Below are positions 12,003 to 22,981 of a DNA stretch of 64,000 bases, in pieces. How positions within the stretch are numbered: position 1 is the first letter of the stretch; every line of letters begins with the position of its first letter. The notes below the pieces were generated by a model. The model made no database searches. It was given only the letters and a program-made list of their open reading frames with translations, and was not told the DNA's origin. The position numbers and the translations under genes are program-made. This DNA comes from Cryptomeria japonica. Taxonomy: Eukaryota > Streptophyta > Pinopsida > Cupressales > Cupressaceae. The stretch is from positions 880,870,220-880,934,219 of the forward strand of contig NC_081409.1 of NCBI RefSeq assembly GCF_030272615.1. The letters run 5' to 3'.

Positions 12003-12199
12003 TCAAGATTTGCAGGCCCCTATTCTTTTCATGAGAGTTTTTGTGCTTTGTTCTTTAGATCTGTGTATTCGAGGGTTTGTGCAGTTGTTTTTTTTTTCTA
12101 TTTCTAGGGTAGCTGATTTTTGGGTACATTTTGGTGCCGAAAGGACCTCACAGTTGGATTCAAAAAGCTGATTACATGAATTTTAATATATAATTTGCC

Positions 12200-12580
12200 T
12201 ATTTTCAGTGACAGGGGCATCTGATTCCATGAGAATCATTGGCAAGCTGCCAAACGTATTTTGTGGTACATTCAAGGCACTAGTTCTCATGGCATTCACT
12301 AGACATCAGGGGAACCTCACATTGTTGGCTACATTGACTTAGATTTGGCTGGTGATGTCACTAATAGAAAGTCTACTTCTGGCTTTGTTTTCGGTCTTGG
12401 CTCTGATCCTATCATATGGTCTTGCAATAAGCAAACTATTCATGCATTATAATCCACAGAGGCTAAGTACTGATTTGTTGTGCTCACCAGTCAGGAGATC
12501 TTATGGCTTCAACAGTTGATGACTGAGTTTGGTTTTCCCCCTGATGGTCCCATTGTTTCCTAGAGACTTCATTGTATTTG
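12200..12580 (+). pseudogene. Copia RNase H C-terminal fragment
   Basis: One frame shows HWQAAKRILWYIQGTSSHGI, then GYIDLDLAGD, RKSTSGFVFGLGS, and STEAKY followed by LTSQEILWLQQL. These are the standard closing blocks of the Ty1/copia polyprotein. Several stops interrupt it (for example at the positions usually coding Gln or Tyr). The upstream reverse transcriptase is deleted; the fragment abuts leader sequence at about 12200. Confidence 0.85.
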
Positions 12581-12676
12581 GGTACCTGATCAGGCCTTGT
12601 TGTTGGGACCCATCTTTCATGCTTTCAACAGTTGTTCTAGGTTTTAGCTTCTCCCTAACTCTAGCTTAAGGGGGGG

Positions 12677-13049
12677 TGTTAGAGTAATTGGGTCTTTACT
12701 TGATTAATTAAACAATATTTGTTTAATTCTTTAAGTTCCCAATTATCTTTTTACACTTAAGCTAACATTAGGTTCATATTAATTAATTATTTTATTAATT
12801 ATTATGTGCAAGCCTAGGGTTTTCCCTTTTTAGGGTTTATTGACCTATTAGAGGTTATTTTTTCTTTTTATTGTATTATCTTTTCACAATACTTTTTTGG
12901 TGAATTGGAGCTCTCATCTTTTGAGAATATTTTTTCCTGTGTTTTGTGAGTTCTTCAGATTATTGCTTCATTGCTTCTCCTTGTAACAGGTTATTCATCT
13001 TGCAGAAGATCTTCAGGCTCCTGTGGTGTTGTATTTCTCAACTCCAATA
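12677..13049 (+). mobile_element. Second, divergent copia LTR inside the element
   Basis: It starts TGTTAGAGTAATTGGG right after the purine run TTAAGGGGGG and ends CAACTCCAATA. It shares the ends of the outer LTRs but differs strongly in the middle, so it comes from a related subfamily. The sequence after it (ATCAGGCCTAGTTGTTGGGA) repeats the sequence found before it at about 12590 (ATCAGGCCTTGTTGTTGGGA). There is no target duplication around it. Confidence 0.8.
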
Positions 13050-13155
13050 ATCAGGCCTAGTTGTTGGGACCCATTGTTGCTTTCTTGCATTTTTTCATGC
13101 TTTTTTAGTCCTTAGTTATTTTTTAGCTACTCCCTAAGTTCATCTTAAGGGGGGT

Positions 13156-13485
13156 TGTTAGAGTAATATTTTATTAGTTAATAATTATTTATTTAATTAT
13201 TAGTCTATTATACTCTATGCTTAAGCTAAACTTAGGAATCTTATAATTCTTTAGGGTTTTCTCATTTAGGGTTTTGAGTGTCCTTTTATAAGGATTCTCT
13301 CTTTGTATTTTCATAACAACTATAATTATTGAATTGCATTCTTGTTGCACAATCAATATGAATCCTCTTTTCTGGATCTCTATATTTTGGCCTCCATAGC
13401 TTTTTTGCTTCTCTCCTTCTGTGATAGGTTTGCATGCAGGTGATCTTTGGGAGCTGTAGAGTTGATTTTTTCCTCAACTCCAATA
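13156..13485 (+). mobile_element. 3' LTR of the deleted copia element (330 bp)
   Basis: It starts TGTTAGAGTAATATT after the polypurine tract at about 13145-13154 and ends CAACTCCAATA, followed by the target duplication GTATG. Confidence 0.9.
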
Positions 13486-15271
13486 GTATGTGTCTCATAA
13501 TCACATCAACTCAATATTGATTGCTATATTTTAACTTATTCTACAAATTATAAATCTAATTGTATGACATAGTCAAGACATAATCTTTGGAAAACATCAC
13601 GTGTGTGTGAACCATCAACTTTTATTGGATATTTCCAACATATTTCTAAAAAATGCATTCCCAAGAAATCTAGCTAAACTAGTAATGAAATAATATGTCC
13701 CAAGATCACATAAACTCACTATGGGAATTTTTTAACTTTTTTTTAAGTGGAGGTCTAGACCTGTGAGCACGACAGTCCAGCAAGGGCATGAAGCCCGCGA
13801 GTTGCCTGCCCAACAAGGGCCTTTGGAAAGCATTTTTAAATTTATTGTTGAAATTGAAAATTAAATTGTATGCTTGTTAGGTTTCTCCAATCGCACAAAC
13901 TCTATATTAGTAGCTATACTTTAATCTTCTATAAGAATTACAAATTCAATTGTATGACTAAAATTCAAGGTACAATAATTGAGAAACATCACTTATGTGT
14001 ATCCCTTAATTTTTATTTATAAATTTAGTACATGTGTATAAAATATCAATGTCATGAAATCTAGATGTACAAATAATGGTGATAGATATATTTTAATCAA
14101 TTGTAGATAATATATATTCAATTGTATGAGGTTAGAGCTGTGAATATAACATCCACTCAATACAAATAGCTAGATTTAAACCTATTTTATAGATTACAAA
14201 TTCAATGTATGGTTAACTCAAAACATAGTATTTGGAAAACATCCCTATTACTGTGATATTATATTCTCATTACCATAAGATAATCAGAGATTCATTACTT
14301 AGAAATTTATTGTCCTTTATTTAATTGTCATTCTTATCTTTTAGGATAAGATTTTGTTTCATCTACTAATGGAAAATGTAGAATGCATATCATATCATAT
14401 TGTTTTTATTTCAAAAATTAGTATCCATGAATTGCACTTATTATACATTTATTGTTTTTGAAGAATTTTTTCTCATGTACAACAAATATTGCAAAAGAAT
14501 TTCTCATTCTAGCATAGCATTAGTGCTCATAGATTTGCAAGCTTCTAAAAATTTTGAGATTTTTTTCCTAAGGTTGTAATTGATAAATCATAGGTATTTG
14601 TAAGATTTTGGATGAGTCTATAAGACATATAAACCTTAGGGTTGCCTATTTAAAAATCAAATTCAAAGTTAAAAAAAAATGGTAATTTTTCATCCATTTG
14701 AATATTTATATCTTTGAATTTTTTATATTATATGAAATTTGTATAGATGTACAAATACATAGTATTTTGTATTGATACAATCATTATTACCGCTTTAGAT
14801 CTTTGATTTCTAGCACATGCACTAGTTTATTCAACATAGTTTTCTTGTGGTTCACATTATTTATTCATAGTTATAAAATTTATACATGTGTTTTTATATA
14901 TTACTAGTGGCCTACACAATCCAATCTTTTCATCAATGATCACTTATATATTTTGAAGTGATCTATGAAAATTTGATGGTAATTTGAATTTTTTCACTTT
15001 AAGGTTGTAGTCATATGTAAACCGAACATTCTTAACTATGTTTTAGTTATCATCTTCATTGCAATCCAAATTAGTACCACCCAAACCTTTCACCACAACC
15101 AAAGGGTTAACAACAAGTCAATTTTTGAACTAGTAATGAAATATTATGTGTCCCAAGTTCACATAAAATCACTATCAAAAAACATTTTTAATTTATTGTT
15201 TAAATTGTAAATTAAATTGTATGATTGTTAGGTCTCTCTAATGACACCAAATCTTTAATGGTAGCTGTATT
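13486..15271. repeat. Tandem repeat R: first unit and start of the second
   Basis: ACTAGTAATGAAAT occurs at 13678 and again at 15129, a spacing of 1451 bp. The sequences that follow stay alike, including TAAATTGTATG and TTAGGTCTCTC. The second unit breaks off at 15271 and resumes at 22072 after the composite insertion. Shorter internal repetition is also visible: TTCTATAAGAATTACAAATTC-like blocks recur at about 13530, 13925 and 14190. There are no coding frames. Confidence 0.8.
13748..13822. repeat. GC-rich about 75-bp short element, copy 2
   Basis: Close match to 10731-10806, with CATGAAGCCCGCGAGTTG and CCCAACAAGGGCCT in the same order. Repeat R unit 2 lacks this segment at the equivalent place (about 15165-15180), so it behaves as an insertion into unit 1. 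Confidence 0.75.
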
Positions 15272-15276
15272 TTAAT

Positions 15277-15589
15277 TATTAGAAATATGGGTATTGAAGA
15301 CAAAATACTCAAACAAAATATTACGTTCTCTATATTTCAACACTCAATACATGGCTAATATATAGCCACTTACATAGCCAAACAACCTCCTATTTAATAG
15401 GGAGGTGTAATAACAAATATCTTAGAATATCATTCATGGGTATAACACACTAACCAGTAACTATTGTGATATATTGTTATTTCAACAATATATACAACTA
15501 ACCATCCAAACCTATATTAGTGAGTTATTTATTAACAACATCACTATTATAATAGTAATTATATTTCTACATATACATAATTACTAACA
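15277..15589 (-). mobile_element. Left (3') LTR of the composite insertion
   Basis: On the minus strand it begins TGTTAGTAATTATG and ends near TTTCTAATA. It shares most of its length with 21780-22066, including AACCTCCTATTTAATAGG and GTGATATATTGTTATTTC. Minus-strand purine-rich AACATTGAGGGAATATTAGG lies about 30-50 bases before its start and may be the polypurine tract. Confidence 0.75.
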
Positions 15590-15916
15590 CTTCAAATAAA
15601 ATGTAAACATTAATTTTCCTAATATTCCCTCAATGTTTACCTAGTAGAAAAGCATTCACACACTATTCTGATGTATGCTCACCCTTGTGGCATGTCCAAC
15701 TATGTGACTCATGACCTATGAATCCAAAAGAAAGACTCTCCTCCCATGGTTTTAAATAGGCTTACCACCAACCTTGACATGAACAAGAACCTTCACTCCT
15801 CTGTTCACCTTGTGTGGTTTTTTGGATCCTCCCACAAACCCTTTGAAGATCCTTGAACTGACTTACTTTGGTGCTTATATGTCTCCAACATTAGTGGAAA
15901 ATATAAGAATTGCAAC

Positions 15917-18900
15917 TCACAAGAATCTAGTAAAACAACCTTGGGTTAAGGCGAGTGGCTTAGAATTATGGTGGAGGTTCCACCATATCGACCTTTCACC
16001 ATGTATAGTGTTATCACAGTCAATGCTAGAGTTGTAGATAAGTCTACGCACATGCTCCCAGGCTTTCCAGATGGACTTAAAGACCCAGGTGCCTTGGATA
16101 GACACCGAGAAACTTCCAACAAGTAGATCACTGAGTGGGAGGGCTTTCCATGATTTGGCAGTCTTGGGGAATCCATTTTGAATGTTGTTTCTGATAAGAA
16201 TCTTCCAAGGTTCTTGCCCATCTAGTGCGTGGAATATCCATTTGGTGGCAAGGGAGATTCCTTGCAACTTAAGATCCTGAAGGCCCAAACCTCCAAGTTT
16301 TTTGTCTAAGTGGCACCAGGCCCATTTCACCACATGGGCCTTTCTTTTGCCTTTACCATCAGACCAGAGGAAGCATCTGATAGCCTTTTGAATTTCATAA
16401 ATTTGATAATTGTTGAACATCCAAACCGAAGAGTAGTAGATACTATATGAGGAGAGGATTTTTTGACATACTTGAACCCTACCTACTAGGGAGAGGATCC
16501 TATTATCCCACTTGTTGAGCTTCTTATCAATTTTCCCCTTAACCTAGGACCACATGTCTTAAAGAAAGGGGGAAATAGAGAAGGGGATACTAAGATATTT
16601 GACAATCATGTTGGGTCCTCCCCATGAGTACCCGTCTTGTTGTAGCCAATCTAGAGGTTCATCCTTCCAGCCAAGTAAAATAGATTTGGAGCTGGAGATC
16701 CTGGCTCCAGAGGCTTTACTAAAGGTGTCAATTTTTAGGTTGAGGGAATCGATGTTTTGCCTAGAGACCTCCAGGAAAAGAGAGGTATCATTAGCAAATT
16801 GAATATTTAGCAATTCAGAGTCATCTAGTAGCACGATGCCATGGACTCTAGGGGATAGAGTGTCATCTCTAAGGAGATAAAAGAGGGCATCTGAGGCAAT
16901 AACAAACAAAGCAAGGGCAAGAGTGTAGCCCTGCCTTATGGATCTATAGAGAGGAATAGGCTCGGATAGGGATCCATTAACTTCAATCATGGTAGAAGCA
17001 TCTTTGAGGAGAATTCGGACATAATCACAAAACTTGTTAGGGAAGCCAAAAGCTCAGAGCATCATGAGGATGAAATCCCACTCGACTCTGTCATAGGCTT
17101 TTTCAAAGTCCACAAGGAACATGGCAGCATCCTAGTTAGAGGTTCTGGCCCACTCCATGGATTCCCAACTAGAGACAAGGTTTTCCAATATGTACTTGCC
17201 TTTAATGAATCCAGTTTGGGTAGAGAAAATGAACTTTGGAAGAATATTTTCAAGGTGGGTAGCTAAGGCTTTGGCAAGGATTTTATAGGAGACGTTGAGG
17301 AGGGTGATTGGCCTCTAGTTCTTAATGAGCGCTTTGTCTCCTTCTTTAGGGATGAGTTTAACAATACCTTCATTTATGAATTCCCCCAGGGTGCCATTGT
17401 CAAGAGCTTCATTGTATATGTCATAGAGGTCATGCGTGACCCATCAAGATTGGCTTTGTAGAACTCCACAGGGAGACCATCAAGGCCTAGGGCCTTATTA
17501 TCTTTGAGGGCTTTAATGGCATTGGAAATTTCTTGTATAGAGATCCTGGCTTTGAGGAGGAGAGCATCATCTTCAGAGATCCTTTTAGGGATGATGGTAC
17601 TACATTTGTGTCGAGCCTCTTTCAAGGCCTCATTATCTTCTGAGGTAAAGAGAGTTCTATAAAACATTTTGAAGGCCTCTTTGATGTCATTGAGATCCAA
17701 GAGTTCCTTGTTGTCTACAGTTATTCTATCAATTTTTTCTTTGTTTTGTTTCTGCTTAAGGAGGTTAAAGAAAAGTTTTGAGCCTTTATCTCCAAATTGG
17801 AGCCAGTGGTTGCGAGCTCTAATGAAGGCTCCCCTGATTTTGACCTACTAATGCTTTCTGAGGATGTCTCTAGCTTTAGAAACATGCTTGGCCAGGGTGG
17901 GGGAGGAGGGGTTAGTCTGAATATCCTACTCGAGGGAATGCAGGCAATGGGTGAGAGTATTTTCTATGGCTCTAGAGTCCTTGGCTTTCTTTTGGCCAAT
18001 GGTTTGGAGTACTTTCTGCCAGGAGGAGACATTCCTTGTCCACCTGAGAGTGAAGGATTGGGGAGGCTGAGGCTAAAGGTTGAAGAGCCTGACCACCTTA
18101 AGGGCACCTATAACATCTTGGTCTTTGAGGAGGGAGGTGTTGAGAATAAATTTCTTGCTAGAGGGGCTGCTGATGGGGATAGCATTTCTAGCGTTAATGA
18201 CCACAAGGATAGGGAAATGGTTAGAGAGGGTAACTGGCAGGACAACAACCGCACTCCCCAAGTGGTTAGGGGAGAAGGAGAAGAAGTTGTTGTTAACATA
18301 AAATCTGTCCAGTCTGGAGTAAATACAATTGGAACCTTGTTGAAAATTGCACCAAGTGTACCACAGGTTAGAAGAAGCAGTTTTAGTGCCCTCGAGGGGG
18401 TCAAACAGCTGGAGTTTTTGTTTAAGATTGTCCCAGTGAGGTTTTTCTGCAATTTTCCATTCAAAAGGAAGTCCCTCAGCCTTGTCATCTTGATGCTCAA
18501 TCATATTGAAGTCTCCAGCCACTATCCATGGGATATTTGGGAGGGAAGTCAGCCAGATCCAAAGGGACACTCTTTCTTTATAGTCATTAGGTGCATAGAT
18601 AGAGCAAACGCCAAAGTTGGAGCCCCTAATATCTAGAGTGGCCCAGGCTGCTCTGTTGCAAGGGGAGATCCCTTTATCCCTAATGTTTCTTGCCCACTTA
18701 GGGGACATAAGAAGGCCAACTCCTCCCTTTCCTTTCGGGTGATTGGTGCAAATTTTGATTGCATCTCTCTAGATAAAGTCAAGTGAGCTGTCAAGATGGA
18801 AACCCACAGATTTAAGTTCTTGCAGCATCAAGAAATCTATGTTCTTGTAGTGGCTCAGAGAGCTTTTGATGACAAACTTCCTATCAGGTGACTCAAAGCC

Positions 18901-18927
18901 TCAATTATTCCAAGAGATGTATTTCAT
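15917..18927 (-). pseudogene. L1-type LINE ORF2: endonuclease and reverse transcriptase, broken
   Basis: ORF2 of plant L1 elements nicks the target DNA and reverse-transcribes the element RNA. Reading from 18927 (MKYISWNN), the endonuclease-phosphatase fold shows SIYAPN (about 18580), GDFNMIEH (about 18520), SRLDRFYV (about 18310) and SNHFPIL (about 18215). The reverse transcriptase follows: GLDGLPVEFYK (about 17475), LVDFEKAYDRVEW (about 17095), SIRQGYTLALALF (about 16930), and the active-site block at about 16797, which reads FANDTSLF where FADD is expected. A C-terminal segment (IQKAIRCFLWSDGKGK) runs to 15917, and the usual zinc-finger-like end is missing. Stops and frameshifts are frequent. 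The element is dead: the second catalytic Asp position is altered. Confidence 0.9.
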
Positions 18928-19118
18928 TAGAGAGGAGGGTTAAAAGGTTCAACTAGGGAGACTGCAAGGATCTCCAGACTTCTTTTTATTCTTGGAGCCC
19001 ATAGGCCTACCTTTTTTTTAGTCAAGGAGGATCCTTTTATAAGGTCGTCCTCATCTTCACTAACTTCGAATGTTTCATTCCTAGTAGCTACAATTCCTCC
19101 TATGTTGGACCCAGACAT

Positions 19119-20627
19119 CTAGGAGTCTGGAAAGCCAAGGAGCATTGTGCTAGACCTAATTTCTTCAGGGCCCTTATTAGTATAGATTACTTCAATAATA
19201 TGATTATTTTCTAACTCTTTGAGCATAGAGGCTGTTGAAGGGTTGGTGATGTTAACTTCAGGGGTAAGCCTTGCAATTGATGAGGAGTCTAAATTCTTGG
19301 GGGTTTCAAATCTGTTCATCACACTTGTAGGGTTATCACTAGTGCTCGCAACATCAACATTTCGACTAGGGTTCTTAAGTTTCTTAACCATTTTTTTTAC
19401 CACTAAGTTGGCCAAGGTTCGAGCAGGAGTGGGTGAGGTATTATTTGTAGGGAGGGGGTAATCACAATTGCCCATTGCTTGGCTGATAGTTCAAATAGTA
19501 GGATGGCTTTCATTTGGGGCATTCAGGTTGCTAATTTTTCTCCTACGCTTCCTAGAAGTAACCAACTAAAAACAATCAAAGGGTGATTCTGGAGGACCAA
19601 TTGATGGGTCAGAGGCCGAGTGGAGGTGATTAGAGACAAGGGGCAAGTGATCAATGTGCATGGGTTTTAATTCAGAGGAATTGGTGATGGGAGTGGCGGC
19701 TTCTTCGTTAATAGGGAGCAAGGTGGATGAGTGTTGAGAAATCTTGGTTCTAGGGATCGTCGAGGCATCAGTTGACTTACTATTGGGTTTATGATTTCTG
19801 TGATTAATGATTGGGCAATTTTTTCAAAGATGTCCTTCTTTTTTGCAGAGAAAGCATGCATTTAATCCTCCAAGCATTCCAATAGGGTAGACAAAGGTTT
19901 CTTCATTGACATTTAGGGTTAAAGATGGTGGGATATCAATCCCTGGCTTAATTGATACAAGCATTCTAGCATCCAGGTTAAGGACGAGGTGGGTCATTTC
20001 ATCAATATGGATCATTTTTCCAAAAGGTTCCATTAACTGTGGAAGAAAATGCCAAAGGAAGGGGGGGACATCCTTAAGGATGACCAATCTAGGGGAGGAT
20101 AGTGCGAGAACCTCATCACCGACCGCCTCTGGAGACCAAGCTAGGGCACAGAAGGAAGTATTTCCAACAGTCCAGTATTGATGCTTTAGTGCCTCCTTCT
20201 AAGCCTCATGAGAATTAAAGAAAATAAGGTAGAGACCCCTTTGAATTTGTCTGCAAAATGATATTTTAAGTCCTAGTTTTAAATTCTAGAGGTTATGAAA
20301 CTAGTTGTCTAAAAATTTCCTAGGTGGGCATTTCTCGACATCAACACAAGCAAAGAAAATGGCCATATTACTTAACCTAGTTTTTTCTGAGGCAATTTCA
20401 TTTAACATTTCTAAATTGGGTGAAATGCAGAAGGAGCCCGAGATAGTGCTAGGGCACTTACCTTCTTCACCGGATCTCTCTTTGCTAGGAGCCTTAAAAA
20501 ATCACGCGTTAGGGTTGACTCCATTTGCAGGCGGGGAGACCGATTCGGTGAAAGATTTCTTTGGAGATTTAGACTGCTCTACGGATTTAGTGTCGTTAAT
20601 AGCACCGCCATCTAATTCTAACTCCAT
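19119..20627 (-). pseudogene. L1-type LINE ORF1: DUF4283-like and zinc knuckle, broken
   Basis: ORF1 of plant L1 elements is a nucleic-acid-binding protein. From a plausible start at 20627 the frame has an acidic, Ser-rich N-terminus. A DUF4283-like domain then follows (RGLYLIFFNSHEA, LKHQYWTVGNTSFC, FLWHFLPQLMEPFGK; about 20250-20000), then a CCHC knuckle CFLCKKEGHL (about 19850) and a long polar tail to 19119. Stops fall at positions normally coding Trp or Gln (TAG). It sits just upstream of ORF2 on the same strand. Confidence 0.8.
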
Positions 20628-21779
20628 CGAAGGCCAAAGGTTAAGCCACACGAGCGACCAGGTAGGTGGGGGGGGAGTTACGAATTAATGAGGTGCAGTA
20701 TTAAATTTGCAAACGGAATAAAAATAAAAAATAAATTAAAAAAAAAGAATAGAAAGAAAATAGCAGTGGAGAGGAGTTTTCAAACCCGGTGGAGGAGAAT
20801 TAACCCCTCCAAAAAGATGTCGAGGTGTCCACGTCACCACAGATGCCTCGAACAACTTGTAGACAACCAGACTCAGTGTTTGTAGGCCCCAAAGTGCGCA
20901 AGAGTTAGTTTCACATTCGCCGAGGTTGCAGACCCCCTATTGCATTTTTAGATCCATCTTTTTTACCGTGGGCAGCGGAATTCGAATCAAATGGTTGCAG
21001 ACCCCCTATTCGCCATGGCATTCGTAGATTGTGCAGCTTCCAAATTTTGTATTTTTAGATCAATTTCAAATCGCATTGGCAGACATTAAAAATCATCTTC
21101 AAATTGCATTTGCAGACATTCCTCCAATGCGAACACTTTTGCTTTATGCTTTCCCTATTTTTTTTCAGTAAAATGCATTAAAAAAAAATAGTGTTTTCAA
21201 ACCCTGATTCAGTTTTTTCTCCGTTCCGCAAGTTCCAATCACATGGAAATCCCTATGGTATGGATACAATGGGTGAGATCAACAAATTATTAATGGCTGT
21301 CATATTTAGGCAAGGCCCAGTCTACGCATCCTTGTCCCAAATTGTCATTCGTATCTGTAACTTTTTGAAGAGTATTTTCTTTCTTTGGATTTCCCTGGTT
21401 TTTCCTAATTTTTAAAATAATTAATATGATTTTTTTAAAGCTATTTCTATTTTTCTATTATAAATATATATTATGTTATAAATTTTCCTATTTATCAATA
21501 AAATACATGATTGTAATTATACTTTGCTTTTTTCATTATTGATGAATTTGGAGAGGGTTCAAATATTAATGTAAAATGGAAAAAAGCATGATAGTAAGAT
21601 AGTAATGAAATGTGGCTATTCATAGAAGGACAAGATAGAGAATGGTTTTTTTTTTTGACAATTAATATTTTTCTTAAAATGTCAAAAGAAAGGCATTGAA
21701 ATTACCAAACCATAAAAAAAAAGTGATATGACAGCTAACAGCTAGTGGTGGCTATCAAATTCTAGGGTAGAGAAGGCAG
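20628..21779. other. LINE 5' UTR and remaining copia sequence, unassigned
   Basis: 20628-21180 is probably the LINE 5' UTR. GTTGCAGACCCCCTATT occurs twice (about 20925 and 20996), and ATTGGCAGACATT / ATTTGCAGACATT twice (about 21080 and 21110). From 21180 to 21779 nothing is identifiable; a 74-codon frame (21191-21415) has no known motif. No primer-binding site was recognised next to the right LTR. Confidence 0.4.
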
Positions 21780-22066
21780 AATAATAAAAAACAAAATAAT
21801 ATGTGCTTTATATTTCAACACTCAATACATGGCTAATATATAGCCACTTGCATAGCCAAACAACCTCCTATTTAATAGGAAGGTGTTATAACAAATATCT
21901 TAGAATATCATTCATAGGTATAACACATTAATCACTAACTATTGTGATATATTGTTATTTCAACAATATATACGACTAACCATCCAAACTTTATTAGTGA
22001 GTTGTTTATTAACAACATCATTATTACAATAGTAATTACCTTTCCACATTTACATAATTACTAGCA
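21780..22066 (-). mobile_element. Right (5') LTR of the composite insertion
   Basis: It aligns with 15300-15589 from ATATTTCAACACTCAATACA to the terminal TAATTACTAGCA. The inner edge (about 21780-21800) is diverged, so its limit is approximate. The outer edge is set by the target duplication at 22067-22071. Confidence 0.7.
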
Positions 22067-22981
22067 TTAAACTTCTATAAGAATTATAAATTCAATTGTA
22101 TAACTAATTCAAGGTACAATAATTGAAAAACATTATTAGTATGCATCCTTTCAAATTTTTTTAGAAATTTATTAAAAATGTTAAAAAGAACTAATCCCAT
22201 GAAAATAGATGTACAATTAATAATTAATAAATATATTTTAATCTATTGTAGGAACTATATATTCAATTTTATGAATTTAGACATTTCAAAATAACATCAA
22301 CTCAATATGAATAGCTATATTTAAACCTATTTTATATATTACAAATTTAATGTATGACTGGCCCAAAACATAGTCTTAGGAAAACATCACTATTAGTGTG
22401 ATATTATATTCTCATTGCCATAAATTAATTAGGGAATCATTAATTAGGAAATTATTGTCCTTTATTTAATTTGCATTCTCATCATTTAGGATAAAGTCGT
22501 CTTTCATCTACTAAAGAAAAATGGAGAATGCATATCACATTAAATTTTTTAATTTCAGAAATGAGTATTGATGAATTTTTCTCTTGTAGGAAAAAATATT
22601 GCAAAATAATTTCTCATTCTAACATATAGCATTAGTACTCATAGATTTGCAAGATTTTCTCAAAATTTTGAGATTTTCTTCATAAGGTTGTAATTAGTGA
22701 ATCATAAAGAAAAATAAGACTTTTGGATGAGTCTAGCATATCAAAACATATAGATTTCCTATTTAAAAGTCAAATTTGAAATTTAAAAAATTTGATTTTT
22801 TTTGTGCATTTACATATTTATATCTTTGAAATTTTGTATATGATATGAAAATCGTGTAGATCTACAAATACATATTATTTTATATTAATATAATTAGTAT
22901 TACCACTTTAACTTTTTTGCTTCTAGCACATGCACTAGTTAATTCAACCAAATTTTGTTGTGGTTCACATTATTTATTTAT
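22067..22981. repeat. Tandem repeat R, second unit resumed
   Basis: From CTTCTATAAGAATTATAAATTC onwards it follows the first unit from 13930 to 14870, ending at GTGGTTCACATTATTTATT, where element B begins. Confidence 0.8.

Larger units (their letters stand above)
11688..13485 (+). mobile_element. Internally deleted Ty1/copia element with an extra 3' end
   Basis: It is bounded by LTRs at 11688-11990 and 13156-13485 and flanked by the perfect 5-bp duplication GTATG (11683-11687 and 13486-13490). After the primer-binding site the internal part jumps to the end of the RNase H domain; gag, protease, integrase and most reverse transcriptase are gone. A second, divergent LTR (12677-13049) lies inside, preceded by its own polypurine tract and followed by a second copy of the element's internal 3' end. 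Confidence 0.9.
15277..22066 (-). mobile_element. Composite insertion: copia LTR - LINE - copia LTR
   Basis: Two LTRs of one family in the same (minus) orientation bracket an L1-type LINE, also on the minus strand. The whole block splits repeat R: R reads up to TTAAT (15272-15276) and resumes after TTAAA (22067-22071), which I read as the 5-bp target duplication with one change. Outside the LINE little copia sequence remains. About 330 bp (15590-15916) lies on the left and up to about 1 kb on the right. Confidence 0.75.

Noticed and set aside
12677-13049. Inner LTR as an independent solo-LTR insertion
   Set aside because: There is no 5-bp duplication around it, and it is preceded by its own polypurine tract and internal 3' sequence, so recombination explains it better.
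17797-18636. A 279-codon plus-strand open frame
   Set aside because: It lies antisense to the LINE endonuclease, whose motifs (SIYAPN, GDFN, SRLDRF) are clear on the minus strand.
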